15,818 nucleotides of DNA from DASRSS01 sp035656335 (lineage in GTDB: Bacteria > Actinomycetota > Actinomycetes > Mycobacteriales > Jatrophihabitantaceae). A program made the position numbers and the translations under genes. The DNA is taken from NCBI GenBank assembly GCA_035656335.1, contig DASRSS010000290.1, forward strand, positions 1 through 15,818, given 5' to 3'. Of this stretch, positions 7,184-13,945 are shown piece after piece. The notes below the pieces were generated by a model. That model searched no databases, was not told the DNA's origin, and was given only the letters and a program-made list of their open reading frames with translations. Positions within the stretch are counted from its first letter, which is position 1. Every line of letters starts with the position of its first letter.

Positions 7184-7786
7184 ATGCCGCGGATCGTCGT
7201 CCTCGACTACGGGTCGGGGAACCTCCGCTCTGCCCAGCGGGCGCTGGAGCGGGTCGGCGCCGACGTCACCGTGACGACCGACGCGACCGCCGCGATCGAG
7301 GCGGACGGGCTGGTCGTTCCGGGCGTCGGCGCGTTCGCCGCGTGCATGCGCGGGCTGGACGCGGTCGGGGGGCGGGAGATCGTCGCGGCGCGCCTGTCCG
7401 CTCGGCGCCCGGTCCTGGGCATCTGCGTCGGCATGCAGGTTCTGTTCGAGACCGGCGTCGAGCACGGCGTCGAGACCGCGGGGCTCGGCGTGCTGCCCGG
7501 CCGCGTCGAGCAGCTGAACGCGCCGATCCTGCCGCACATGGGATGGAATACCGTTGTGCCACCGAAGGATTCGGTGCTGTTCGCCGGCCTGCCCGCGGAC
7601 ACCCGCTTCTACTTCGTGCACTCGTACGCCGTCCACGGCACGTCCGGTCTGGTGACCCGTGCCGAGCACGGCGAGCCGTTCGTCGCGGCCGTCGAGAACG
7701 GTCTGGTCAGCGCCACGCAGTTCCACCCCGAGAAGTCCGGCGACGCCGGTGCCACCCTGCTCGCCAACTGGTTGGAGACGCTGTGA
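7184..7786 (+). CDS. hisH: Imidazole glycerol phosphate synthase, glutaminase subunit
   Basis: 200 aa. Class I glutamine amidotransferase that supplies ammonia to HisF. The triad is visible: nucleophile Cys81 in LGICVGMQVLFE, and His181 and Glu183 in QFHPEKSG. The N-terminus VVLDYGSGNLRS and the MGWNTV segment are typical of HisH. Start ATG at 7184 follows the hisB stop by 3 nt, with only a weak AAGGGC upstream inside hisB, so it is probably coupled to hisB translation. The stop overlaps the priA start as GTGA (7783-7786). HisH works as a heterodimer with HisF, whose gene is one gene downstream. Confidence 0.97.
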   Translation: MPRIVVLDYGSGNLRSAQRALERVGADVTVTTDATAAIEADGLVVPGVGAFAACMRGLDAVGGREIVAARLSARRPVLGICVGMQVLFETGVEHGVETAGLGVLPGRVEQLNAPILPHMGWNTVVPPKDSVLFAGLPADTRFYFVHSYAVHGTSGLVTRAEHGEPFVAAVENGLVSATQFHPEKSGDAGATLLANWLETL

Positions 7787-8511
7787 GCCTTGTTCTGCTT
7801 CCCGCGGTCGACGTCGCGGACGGGCAGGCGGTGCGGCTGGTGAAGGGCGCGGCCGGCTCCGAGACGTCCTACGGCGACCCGCTGGCCGCGGCGCTGGAGT
7901 GGCAGCGTGGCGGCGCCGAGTGGATCCACCTGGTCGACCTCGACGCGGCGTTCGGGCGCGGCTCGAACCGTGAGCTGCTCGCGGGCGTCGTGAAGCAGCT
8001 GGACGTGCAGGTCGAGCTGTCCGGCGGCATCCGCGACGACGAGTCGCTGCGCGCCGCGCTGGCCACCGGCTGCACCCGGGTGAACCTCGGCACGGCGGCG
8101 CTGGAGTCCCCCGACTGGGTGCGGTCGGCGATCGCCGAGCACGGCGACAAGATCGCGGTCGGGCTGGACGTGCGCGGCACCACGCTCGCGGCCCGCGGCT
8201 GGACGCGCTCAGGCGGCGACCTGTGGGAGACGATGGCGCGCCTGGACGCCGACGGCTGCTCCCGGTACGTCGTCACCGACGTGAACAAGGACGGCACGCT
8301 GACCGGCCCGAACCTGCAGCTGCTGCAGGACGTCTGCGCGCGCACGTCCGCAGCCGTGGTCGCCAGCGGTGGCGTGTCGTCCCTGGACGACCTGCGCGCC
8401 ATCGCGGCGCTGCGCCTCGACAACGGCCGCACCATCGAGGGCGCGATCGTCGGCAAGGCGCTGTACGCCGGCGCGTTCACGCTGCCCGAGGCGCTGGCGG
8501 CAGTGCGGTGA
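7783..8511 (+). CDS. priA: Phosphoribosyl isomerase A (bifunctional HisA/TrpF type)
   Basis: 242 aa, a (beta-alpha)8 barrel. HisA isomerises ProFAR to PRFAR; in actinobacteria PriA also does the TrpF reaction. Seen here: LLPAVDVADGQAVRLVKG with the catalytic acid/base Asp10 and phosphate-side Arg18; LDVRGTTLAARGWTRSGGDL with Arg138 and Trp140, the pair equivalent by alignment from memory to M. tuberculosis PriA Arg143/Trp145 used for the tryptophan substrate; TDVNKDGTLTGPN with Asp170; and ASGGVSSLDDL and EGAIVGKALY at the phosphate sites. No trpF is in the window, consistent with a dual role but not proof. GTG at 7783 overlaps the hisH stop. hisF starts 10 nt after the stop. Confidence 0.94.
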   Translation: MSLVLLPAVDVADGQAVRLVKGAAGSETSYGDPLAAALEWQRGGAEWIHLVDLDAAFGRGSNRELLAGVVKQLDVQVELSGGIRDDESLRAALATGCTRVNLGTAALESPDWVRSAIAEHGDKIAVGLDVRGTTLAARGWTRSGGDLWETMARLDADGCSRYVVTDVNKDGTLTGPNLQLLQDVCARTSAAVVASGGVSSLDDLRAIAALRLDNGRTIEGAIVGKALYAGAFTLPEALAAVR

Positions 8512-8521
8512 GCGCCGAGCA

Positions 8522-9316
8522 ATGAGTGTCGCCGTTCGCGTGATCCCCTGCCTGGACGTGGACGCCGGGCGCGTCGTCAAGGGCGTGAACTTCGCCGGGC
8601 TGCGCGACGCGGGCGACCCGGTCGAACTGGCCCGTCGCTACGACCAGCAGGGCGCCGACGAGCTGACGTTCCTGGACATCACCGCGTCCTCGGCGGGGCG
8701 AGAGACGACCTACGAGGTCGTCCGCCGCACGGCCGAGCAGGTGTTCATCCCGCTGACCGTCGGCGGCGGCGTGCGCACGGTCGCCGACGTGGACGCGCTG
8801 CTGCGCGCCGGCGCGGACAAGGTGGGCGTGAACACGGCCGCCATCGACCGTCCGGAGCTGCTGGGCGAGATCGCCGAGCGGTTCGGGCGGCAGGTGCTGG
8901 TGCTGTCGGTCGACGCGCGCCGCGTGCCGGACGGCACCGTCACCGACAGCGGCTTCGAGGTGACCACGCACGGCGGCCGCCGCGGCACCGGGATCGACGC
9001 GGTCGCGTGGGCGCGCGAGGCGGCCGAGCGCGGCGCGGGGGAGATCCTGCTCAACTCGATGGACGCGGACGGCACCAAGGACGGCTACGACCTGCCGCTG
9101 ATCCGGTTGGTGCGCGCCGCGGTCGGCGTCCCGGTGATCGCCAGCGGCGGCGCCGGGAAGCTGGCCGACTTCGCGCCGGCGGTCGCGGCCGGCGCCGACG
9201 CGGTGCTCGCGGCCAGCGTCTTCCACTTCGGCGACCTGACCGTGGGCGCGGTCAAGGACGTCCTCGCGCGCGACGGGGTGGAGGTCCGTAGGACGCCCGA
9301 TGCGGGCGATTTCTGA
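8522..9316 (+). CDS. hisF: Imidazole glycerol phosphate synthase, cyclase subunit
   Basis: 264 aa (beta-alpha)8 barrel. Uses ammonia from HisH to turn PRFAR into imidazole glycerol phosphate and AICAR. Visible: IPCLDVDAGRVVKGVNF with catalytic Asp12, the LTVGGGVRT phosphate site, LSVDARR with catalytic Asp131, GEILLNSMDADGTKDGYD, and ASGGAGKLADF near the C-terminal phosphate loop. ATG at 8522 is chosen because the family-conserved VRVIPCLDV begins five residues in; GAGC just upstream is at best a weak Shine-Dalgarno. It is the last gene of the contiguous his block, and the next gene starts 16 nt after its stop. Confidence 0.97.
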   Translation: MSVAVRVIPCLDVDAGRVVKGVNFAGLRDAGDPVELARRYDQQGADELTFLDITASSAGRETTYEVVRRTAEQVFIPLTVGGGVRTVADVDALLRAGADKVGVNTAAIDRPELLGEIAERFGRQVLVLSVDARRVPDGTVTDSGFEVTTHGGRRGTGIDAVAWAREAAERGAGEILLNSMDADGTKDGYDLPLIRLVRAAVGVPVIASGGAGKLADFAPAVAAGADAVLAASVFHFGDLTVGAVKDVLARDGVEVRRTPDAGDF

Positions 9317-9318
9317 CG

Positions 9319-9324
9319 TAACCT
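9319..9324 (+). promoter_or_regulatory. Possible leaderless -10 box (TAACCT) before the 9333 gene
   Basis: TAACCT fits TAnnnT and lies 8 nt before the ATG at 9333, just after the hisF stop. No clear -35 and no Shine-Dalgarno are visible. The site could give the small membrane gene expression separate from the his operon. Confidence 0.35.
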
Positions 9325-9332
9325 TGAGCACC

Positions 9333-9788
9333 ATGGACGACGAGGCGCCCCGGCCCACCGCCACACCCGTGGTGTTCGCCATCGCGCTCGGCGTCGCGCC
9401 ACTGCCCTTCCTGGCGATCTACGCGGTGCTGTTCATCGCCCACGGCTGGCTGCACCACGTGACCCCGCCGGACATCACCGGCTCCAACCGCGGCGAACTG
9501 TTCGCCGGGCTGATCGCGCTGGCGCTGTTCGTCGTCGTGACCGTCAGCATCTCCTCGTTCCTGAACCGGCACCGGCGCTGGTTCTTCGGGCTGTGCCAGT
9601 TGGCCACGTTGCTCACCGCGATCTATCTGTTCGGCACGCCGACCACCGGCCCGTCCGGCATCCCGCTGATCCTGATCGTGACGAGCACGATCTCCTTGGC
9701 GATCACCGTGCTGCCGGTGTCGGCCCGGCACGTGAAAGCAAGCCGGACGATCGGGCGCGAGGAACTGCTCGCCGAATCCGTCGGCTAG
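9333..9788 (+). CDS. Small hypothetical membrane protein, four TM segments
   Basis: 151 aa; family not recognised. Four hydrophobic segments can be read: residues ~12-33 (TPVVFAIALGVAPLPFLAIY), ~54-72 (FAGLIALALFVVVTVSISSF), ~80-98 (WFFGLCQLATLLTAIYLF) and ~108-126 (IPLILIVTSTISLAITVLPV). Short polar ends (MDDEAPRPTA; KASRTIGREELLAESVG) flank them. HGWLHHVTPPD in the first loop is rich in His and Trp. The ATG at 9333 is preferred to an in-frame ATG at 9300 inside hisF because TAACCT lies 8 nt before it and TM1 begins soon after. It sits between hisF and the two-component genes. No enzymatic motif is seen. Confidence 0.7.
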   Translation: MDDEAPRPTATPVVFAIALGVAPLPFLAIYAVLFIAHGWLHHVTPPDITGSNRGELFAGLIALALFVVVTVSISSFLNRHRRWFFGLCQLATLLTAIYLFGTPTTGPSGIPLILIVTSTISLAITVLPVSARHVKASRTIGREELLAESVG

Positions 9789-9799
9789 GGGCGCCCCTA
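9786..9799. terminator. Perfect 14-bp palindrome over a stop codon (weak terminator or operator)
   Basis: TAGGGGCGCCCCTA begins with the TAG stop of the small membrane gene and is a perfect palindrome. As RNA it can form only a 5-bp stem with a GCGC loop, and no T-run follows, so termination would be weak. As DNA it could equally be a binding site upstream of the response regulator gene. Confidence 0.3.
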
Positions 9800-9819
9800 A
9801 CCCACTCACAGACTTCTCC

Positions 9820-9858
9820 TAGGGTTTGCTCAGGGCGTGCGCTCAGGCTTGCTACAGG
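9820..9858 (+). promoter_or_regulatory. Direct repeats GCTCAGG upstream of the response regulator, possible autoregulatory site
   Basis: GCTCAGG occurs at 9828-9834 and 9841-9847, 13 bp apart on the same face, and a degenerate GCTACAGG follows at 9851-9858. A TAGGGT (9820-9825) that could be a -10 box lies just upstream. OmpR-class regulators usually bind head-to-tail direct repeats and often control their own genes, so the site is a candidate operator for the adjacent regulator. The assignment to that regulator is inference. Confidence 0.4.
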
Positions 9859-9889
9859 CCGGACTGCAGCACGACACAGGGAGACAGGG

Positions 9890-10603
9890 ATGAGCGCAGC
9901 TACCGCGGCACGCGGCACCAAGCGGCGGGTACTGGTCGTCGACGACGAGGACAACGTCACCCACCTGGTCTCCTCGGCGCTGCGGTTCGACGGCTTCGAG
10001 ACCGTCACCGCCGACAACGGGACGTCCGCGCTGGCCAAGGTCGCGGAGACCGACCCGGACCTGATCGTGCTGGACGTGATGATGCCCGGACTGGACGGGC
10101 TCGGCGTGCTGCAGAACCTGCGCTCGGCCGGCTCGCAAATTCCGGTGATCTTCCTGACCGCGCGCGATACGGCCAACGACCGGATCGCGGGTCTGCGCGC
10201 GGGCGCCGACGACTACGTCGTCAAGCCGTTCAGCGTCGAAGAGCTGCTGGCCCGCGTCCACGCCGTGCTGCGCCGCGCCGCGCCGGAGGACGCCCGCGAG
10301 GGCGTGCTGCGGATCGCCGATCTGGAGCTGGACGAGAACAGCCACGAGGTCACCCGTGCCGGCGTCGAGGTGCACCTGACCGCGACCGAGTTCGAGCTGC
10401 TGCGCTACCTGATGCGCAACGAGCGGGTCGTGCTGAGCAAGACGCAGATCCTGGACCGGGTGTGGAAGTACGACTTCCAGGGCCAGTCCAACATCGTCGA
10501 GCTGTACATCGGCTACCTGCGCAAGAAGATCGACTCGGTGGAGCCGAAGCTGATCCACACCGTGCGCGGCGCCGGGTACGTGATCAAGGCGCCCCGAAAC
10601 TGA
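9890..10603 (+). CDS. OmpR/PhoB-family response regulator
   Basis: 237 aa. The receiver domain (residues ~12-125) shows the acidic pocket VVDDED (Asp18, Asp19), phospho-acceptor Asp62 in IVLDVMMPG, switch Thr90 in FLTARD and Lys112 in VVKPF. A winged-helix DNA-binding domain (~140-237) follows, with LTATEFELLRYLMRN, ILDRVWKYDFQGQSNIVELY and the wing HTVRGAGYVIKAPR. ATG at 9890 has AGGGAG ending 6 nt upstream, a good Shine-Dalgarno. The extension upstream in this frame is not credible. It is a transcription factor activated by the adjacent kinase, whose gene starts at its stop codon. The WKYDF...VELYI pattern recalls TrcR-like regulators, but I would not assign an orthologue. Targets unknown. 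Confidence 0.95.
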   Translation: MSAATAARGTKRRVLVVDDEDNVTHLVSSALRFDGFETVTADNGTSALAKVAETDPDLIVLDVMMPGLDGLGVLQNLRSAGSQIPVIFLTARDTANDRIAGLRAGADDYVVKPFSVEELLARVHAVLRRAAPEDAREGVLRIADLELDENSHEVTRAGVEVHLTATEFELLRYLMRNERVVLSKTQILDRVWKYDFQGQSNIVELYIGYLRKKIDSVEPKLIHTVRGAGYVIKAPRN

Positions 10604-12066
10604 ACCCGCAACGAGCGCGCGGCTTCCTGCCGCGCAGCCTCACCGCGCGCCTGGTCACCGGAGTCGTCGCGCTCGTCGTCGTCGTCGTGCTCGCGGTGGG
10701 GACCGGAACCTACTTCGCGCTGCAGTCCTTCCTGTACGCCCGCCTCGACCAGCAGCTGCAGACGACGGCGTCCGGATCGATCCGGGACCTGTTCGAGCAG
10801 AGTTCCTCACTGCCGAGCGTCGGCGTGCACGCGCCGCAGCAGGTGTGGGCGGTGGCGCTGTACCGCTCCGGCCAGTCGGCGGTCGCCCCGTCGAGCGACA
10901 CGGTGAGCGCGATCCAGCTGAGCGTGACCGACCGCAAGTGGCTCGCCGAGCGCACTACGACGGACCCGGTCACCGTGCGCACGACGAAGGGCAACGAGCT
11001 GCGGGTCACCGTCCGCTCGGTGCCCATCCAGGTCGGCCCGCTACCGACCCAGGTCGTGCCGGGCGTCGCCGTCATCGGGCTGTCGACCAGCGAGGTCACC
11101 CGGACCCTGGGACGGCTGATCACCCTCGAGTTGATCATCGGGGCGGCCGCCGTCGTGGTGGCGTTCGGGGCGACGACGTGGGGCGTCCGGTTCAGCCTGC
11201 GCCGCCTGCACGAGGTGACCGACACCGCCCAGGAGGTCGCGGCCGAGCTGTCGCCGGAGGGCGCCGGGCTGGACCGCCGGGTCACCGTCGGCGAGGAGGG
11301 CACCGAGGTCGGTCGGCTGGCCGACTCGATGAACACGCTGCTGGCCGCGGTCGAGACGCAGTTCGCGGCGCGGCTGGAGAGCGAGCAGCGGATGCGCCAG
11401 TTCCTGGCCGACGCGTCGCACGAGCTGCGCACGCCGCTGACGTCCATCCGCGGCTACGCCGAGCTGGCCCGCATGCAGCGCGAGCTCGGGTCGGGCGACG
11501 GCGACGACGGGAACAACCTCGCCCGCATCGAGGCCGAGGGCACCCGCATGTCGAGGTTGGTCGAGGACCTGCTCACCCTTGCCCGCGGCGACCAGGGCGG
11601 TCTGCCGGAGCTGGCGCCGGTCGACGTGGACGAGCTGCTCGCGGATGTGATCGCAAGCTCGCGCGCGGCGTTCCCGGAGCGCGAGATCGTCGGCGCGGAG
11701 CCGAGCGGGTTCACCGTGTTCGGCGATCACGACGCGCTGCTGCGCGCGGTCCGCAACCTGGTGTCGAACGCGGCGACGCACACCCGTCCGGACGGCGTGA
11801 TCCAGGTGCGCGCCATCGCGTCCGGCGACGGCGTCGCGATCCAGGTGCTGGACCAGGGCCCCGGGCTGCCCCCGGAGGAGGCGGCGCACGTGTTCGAGCG
11901 GTTCTGGCGCGCCGACCGGGCACGCACCCGGGCGCGTGGCGGCAGCGGGCTGGGGCTGGCGATCGTGGCGACGATCGTGGCGCAGCACGAGGGCTCCGTC
12001 CACTTCGAGAGCTCGGTCGAGCACGGCAGCACGGTGACGATCTGGCTGCCTGTGCGAACCGGGTAG
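10600..12066 (+). CDS. Sensor histidine kinase of the two-component pair
   Basis: 488 aa from a CTG at 10600. TM1 about residues 19-42, an extracytoplasmic sensor region about 43-170 with no recognised fold, TM2 about 173-195, HAMP about 196-260, HisKA with FLADASHELRTPLTSIRGYA (phospho-His274), and HATPase_c with N box NLVSN (386-390), DQGPGLPP, the F box ERFWRADRAR and G2 box GGSGLGLAIV (about 446-455). All ATP and phosphotransfer motifs are intact, so it should be an active kinase. No ATG, GTG or TTG lies between the regulator stop and TM1. CTG makes a CTGA overlap with that stop, mirroring the GTGA junctions elsewhere in the window. The alternative is a GTG near 10459, inside the regulator gene. 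The signal sensed is unknown. Confidence 0.93.
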   Translation: MNPQRARGFLPRSLTARLVTGVVALVVVVVLAVGTGTYFALQSFLYARLDQQLQTTASGSIRDLFEQSSSLPSVGVHAPQQVWAVALYRSGQSAVAPSSDTVSAIQLSVTDRKWLAERTTTDPVTVRTTKGNELRVTVRSVPIQVGPLPTQVVPGVAVIGLSTSEVTRTLGRLITLELIIGAAAVVVAFGATTWGVRFSLRRLHEVTDTAQEVAAELSPEGAGLDRRVTVGEEGTEVGRLADSMNTLLAAVETQFAARLESEQRMRQFLADASHELRTPLTSIRGYAELARMQRELGSGDGDDGNNLARIEAEGTRMSRLVEDLLTLARGDQGGLPELAPVDVDELLADVIASSRAAFPEREIVGAEPSGFTVFGDHDALLRAVRNLVSNAATHTRPDGVIQVRAIASGDGVAIQVLDQGPGLPPEEAAHVFERFWRADRARTRARGGSGLGLAIVATIVAQHEGSVHFESSVEHGSTVTIWLPVRTG

Positions 12067-12076
12067 CCGGATCAGG

Positions 12077-12082
12077 GACAAT
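12077..12082 (+). promoter_or_regulatory. Possible -10 box (GACAAT) of hisI, leaderless arrangement
   Basis: GACAAT ends 7 nt before the hisI ATG at 12090, in the 23-nt gap after the kinase stop. It misses the initial T of TAnnnT but keeps the rest. No Shine-Dalgarno is visible in the gap. It would start an hisI-trpE transcript separately from the two-component genes. Confidence 0.4.
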
Positions 12083-12089
12083 CGAGCGC

Positions 12090-12443
12090 ATGCAGCCGCG
12101 CGTCCCGTCCGAGCTCGACCCCGCCGTCGCGTCCCGCCTCAAGCGCGACGCGAGCGGCCTGGTCGTGGCGGTCGTCCAGCAGCACGACACCGGCGAGGTG
12201 CTGATGGTCGGCTGGATGGACGACAAGGCGCTGCACCGCACGCTCACGACCGGCCGCGCGACGTACTGGTCGCGGTCCCGCCAGGAGTACTGGGTCAAGG
12301 GGGACACGTCCGGGCACGTGCAGCACGTCAAATCGGTCGCGCTGGACTGTGACGGCGACAGCCTGCTGGTGCGCGTCGATCAGGTCGGCGCGGCCTGCCA
12401 CACCGGAGACCGCACCTGCTTCGACGCGGGATTGCTGACGTGA
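12090..12443 (+). CDS. hisI: Phosphoribosyl-AMP cyclohydrolase
   Basis: 117 aa, the monofunctional form; the HisE pyrophosphohydrolase domain is absent and hisE must be elsewhere. It opens the adenine ring of PR-AMP in the third step of histidine synthesis. Visible: VLMVGWMDDKALHRTL, TGRATYWSRSRQEYWVKG and HVKSVALDCDGDSLL; Cys87, Cys103 and Cys110 keep the spacing (16, then 7) of the three zinc-ligand cysteines known from the archaeal enzyme. ATG at 12090 is chosen on length and the GACAAT box. It follows the kinase gene by 23 bp, away from the main his block, and overlaps trpE as GTGA (12440-12443), so histidine and tryptophan genes are coupled here. Confidence 0.96.
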   Translation: MQPRVPSELDPAVASRLKRDASGLVVAVVQQHDTGEVLMVGWMDDKALHRTLTTGRATYWSRSRQEYWVKGDTSGHVQHVKSVALDCDGDSLLVRVDQVGAACHTGDRTCFDAGLLT

Positions 12444-13945
12444 TCACGCGCGCGGACCTGGACGCGCTCGTCGGGTCGCACCGGCTGGTGCCGATCACGC
12501 GCACCCTGTTCGCGGACGCCGAGACCCCCGTCGGGGTGTACCGCAAGCTCGCGGCAGGACGTCCCGGCACGTTCCTGCTGGAGTCGGCCGAACCGGGCGC
12601 GTCCTTCTCGCGCTGGTCGTTCGTCGGCGTGAACGCGGTGGCGTCGCTGTCGGTCGTCGATGGCGCGCCGGTGTGGAGCGGGACGGTGCCGGCGGGCGTC
12701 CCGACGTCGCCGGACGCCGACCCGCTGGCCGCGCTCGGCGCCGCCTGGCGGGCGGTGAAGGGGCCGCGGCTGCCGGGCCTGCCGCCGCTGACGGGTGGCT
12801 TCGTCGGCTACCTCGGCTACGACGTGGTGCGGTGGATCGAGAACCTGCCCGAGAAGGCCGTGGACGAGCTCGGTGTTCCCGAGCTGACCATGCTGCTGGT
12901 CACGGACCTGGCCGCCGTCGATCACCACGAATGCAGCGTCGTGCTGATCGCGAACGCGCTGCTGCACCCGGACATGGATGCGGCCGCGCTGGACGCCGCG
13001 TACGACGACGCGCTGTCCCGGCTGGACGTCATGCAGGCCGCGCTCGCAACGCCGGCGCCGCCCACGGTCGCGCGGGTGTCCGACGTGCCGCCGGTCGACG
13101 CGGTGTCCCGCACGCCGGCCGGGGAGTACCAGCCGTCGGTCGAGCGGGCGCTGGAGGCGGTGCGTGCCGGCGAGGTGTTCCAGATCCAGGTGGGTCAGCG
13201 GTTCACCGTGCGCACCGACGCCGACCCGTTGGACGTGTACCGGGTGCTGCGCACGCTGAACCCCTCGCCGTACATGTACTTCCTGCGCACGGCCGAAGTG
13301 GACATCGTCGGCTGCAGCCCCGAGGCGCTCGTCACGGTCGCCGAGGGACGCGCCGTGCTGCACCCGATCGCGGGCACCCGCCGCCGCGGTGAGACCGCCG
13401 AGCGCGACGCCGCGCTGGCGGCCGAGCTGGTCAGCGACCCCAAGGAGCGGGCCGAGCACGTCATGCTCGTCGACCTGGCCCGCAACGACCTCGGCCGGGT
13501 GTCCGCGCGGGGCAGCGTCCAGGTCGTCGAGTTCGGCGCGGTGGAGCGGTACAGCCACGTCTGGCACATCGTCTCGACGGTGGAGTCGCAGGTGGCTGAC
13601 GGGCGCGACGCGTTCGACGTCCTCACCGCGACGTTCCCGGCCGGGACGCTGACCGGCGCGCCGAAGGTGCGCGCGATGGAGCTGATCGAGGAGTTCGAGC
13701 CGGTGCGCCGCGGCGTCTACGGCGGCGCCGTCGGTTACCTGGACGCCGCGGGCGATCTCGACATGGCGATCGCGATCCGCACCGCCGTGATGCGCGAGGG
13801 GCTCGCGCACGTGCAGGCGTCCGCGGGCGTGGTCGCGGACAGCGTCCCCGCGAACGAGGAGCAGGAGACGTGGAACAAGGCGCGCGCGGTGCTGCAGGCG
13901 ATCGCGACCGCGCAGACGATCACGGCGGTGCGCGCCCATGGATGA
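12440..13945 (+). CDS. trpE: Anthranilate synthase component I
   Basis: 501 aa. Converts chorismate to anthranilate with ammonia from a TrpG-type partner not in this window. N-terminal domain includes TFLLES (residues ~44-49), the stretch whose serine contributes to tryptophan feedback inhibition. The chorismate-binding domain shows FQIQVGQRFTV, MYFLRTAEVDIVGCSPE, HPIAGTRRRG, DLARNDLGRVS, TLTGAPKVRAMELIEEFEP and VYGGAVGYLD, ending with the conserved ANEEQETWNKARAV. GTG at 12440 overlaps the hisI stop. Since it starts inside hisI there is no room for a trp leader-peptide attenuator directly upstream. The 3' end overlaps the next gene by 8 bp. Confidence 0.97.
   Translation: MITRADLDALVGSHRLVPITRTLFADAETPVGVYRKLAAGRPGTFLLESAEPGASFSRWSFVGVNAVASLSVVDGAPVWSGTVPAGVPTSPDADPLAALGAAWRAVKGPRLPGLPPLTGGFVGYLGYDVVRWIENLPEKAVDELGVPELTMLLVTDLAAVDHHECSVVLIANALLHPDMDAAALDAAYDDALSRLDVMQAALATPAPPTVARVSDVPPVDAVSRTPAGEYQPSVERALEAVRAGEVFQIQVGQRFTVRTDADPLDVYRVLRTLNPSPYMYFLRTAEVDIVGCSPEALVTVAEGRAVLHPIAGTRRRGETAERDAALAAELVSDPKERAEHVMLVDLARNDLGRVSARGSVQVVEFGAVERYSHVWHIVSTVESQVADGRDAFDVLTATFPAGTLTGAPKVRAMELIEEFEPVRRGVYGGAVGYLDAAGDLDMAIAIRTAVMREGLAHVQASAGVVADSVPANEEQETWNKARAVLQAIATAQTITAVRAHG

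Noticed and set aside
5497..7726. Long open frames on the minus strand across hisC, hisB and hisH
   Set aside because: They are antisense to unmistakable his genes and are composed of Arg, Gly, Val and His repeats without motifs.
12360..12460. trp leader-peptide attenuator before trpE
   Set aside because: trpE starts inside hisI with a 4-bp overlap; no run of Trp codons or alternative terminator hairpin is seen.
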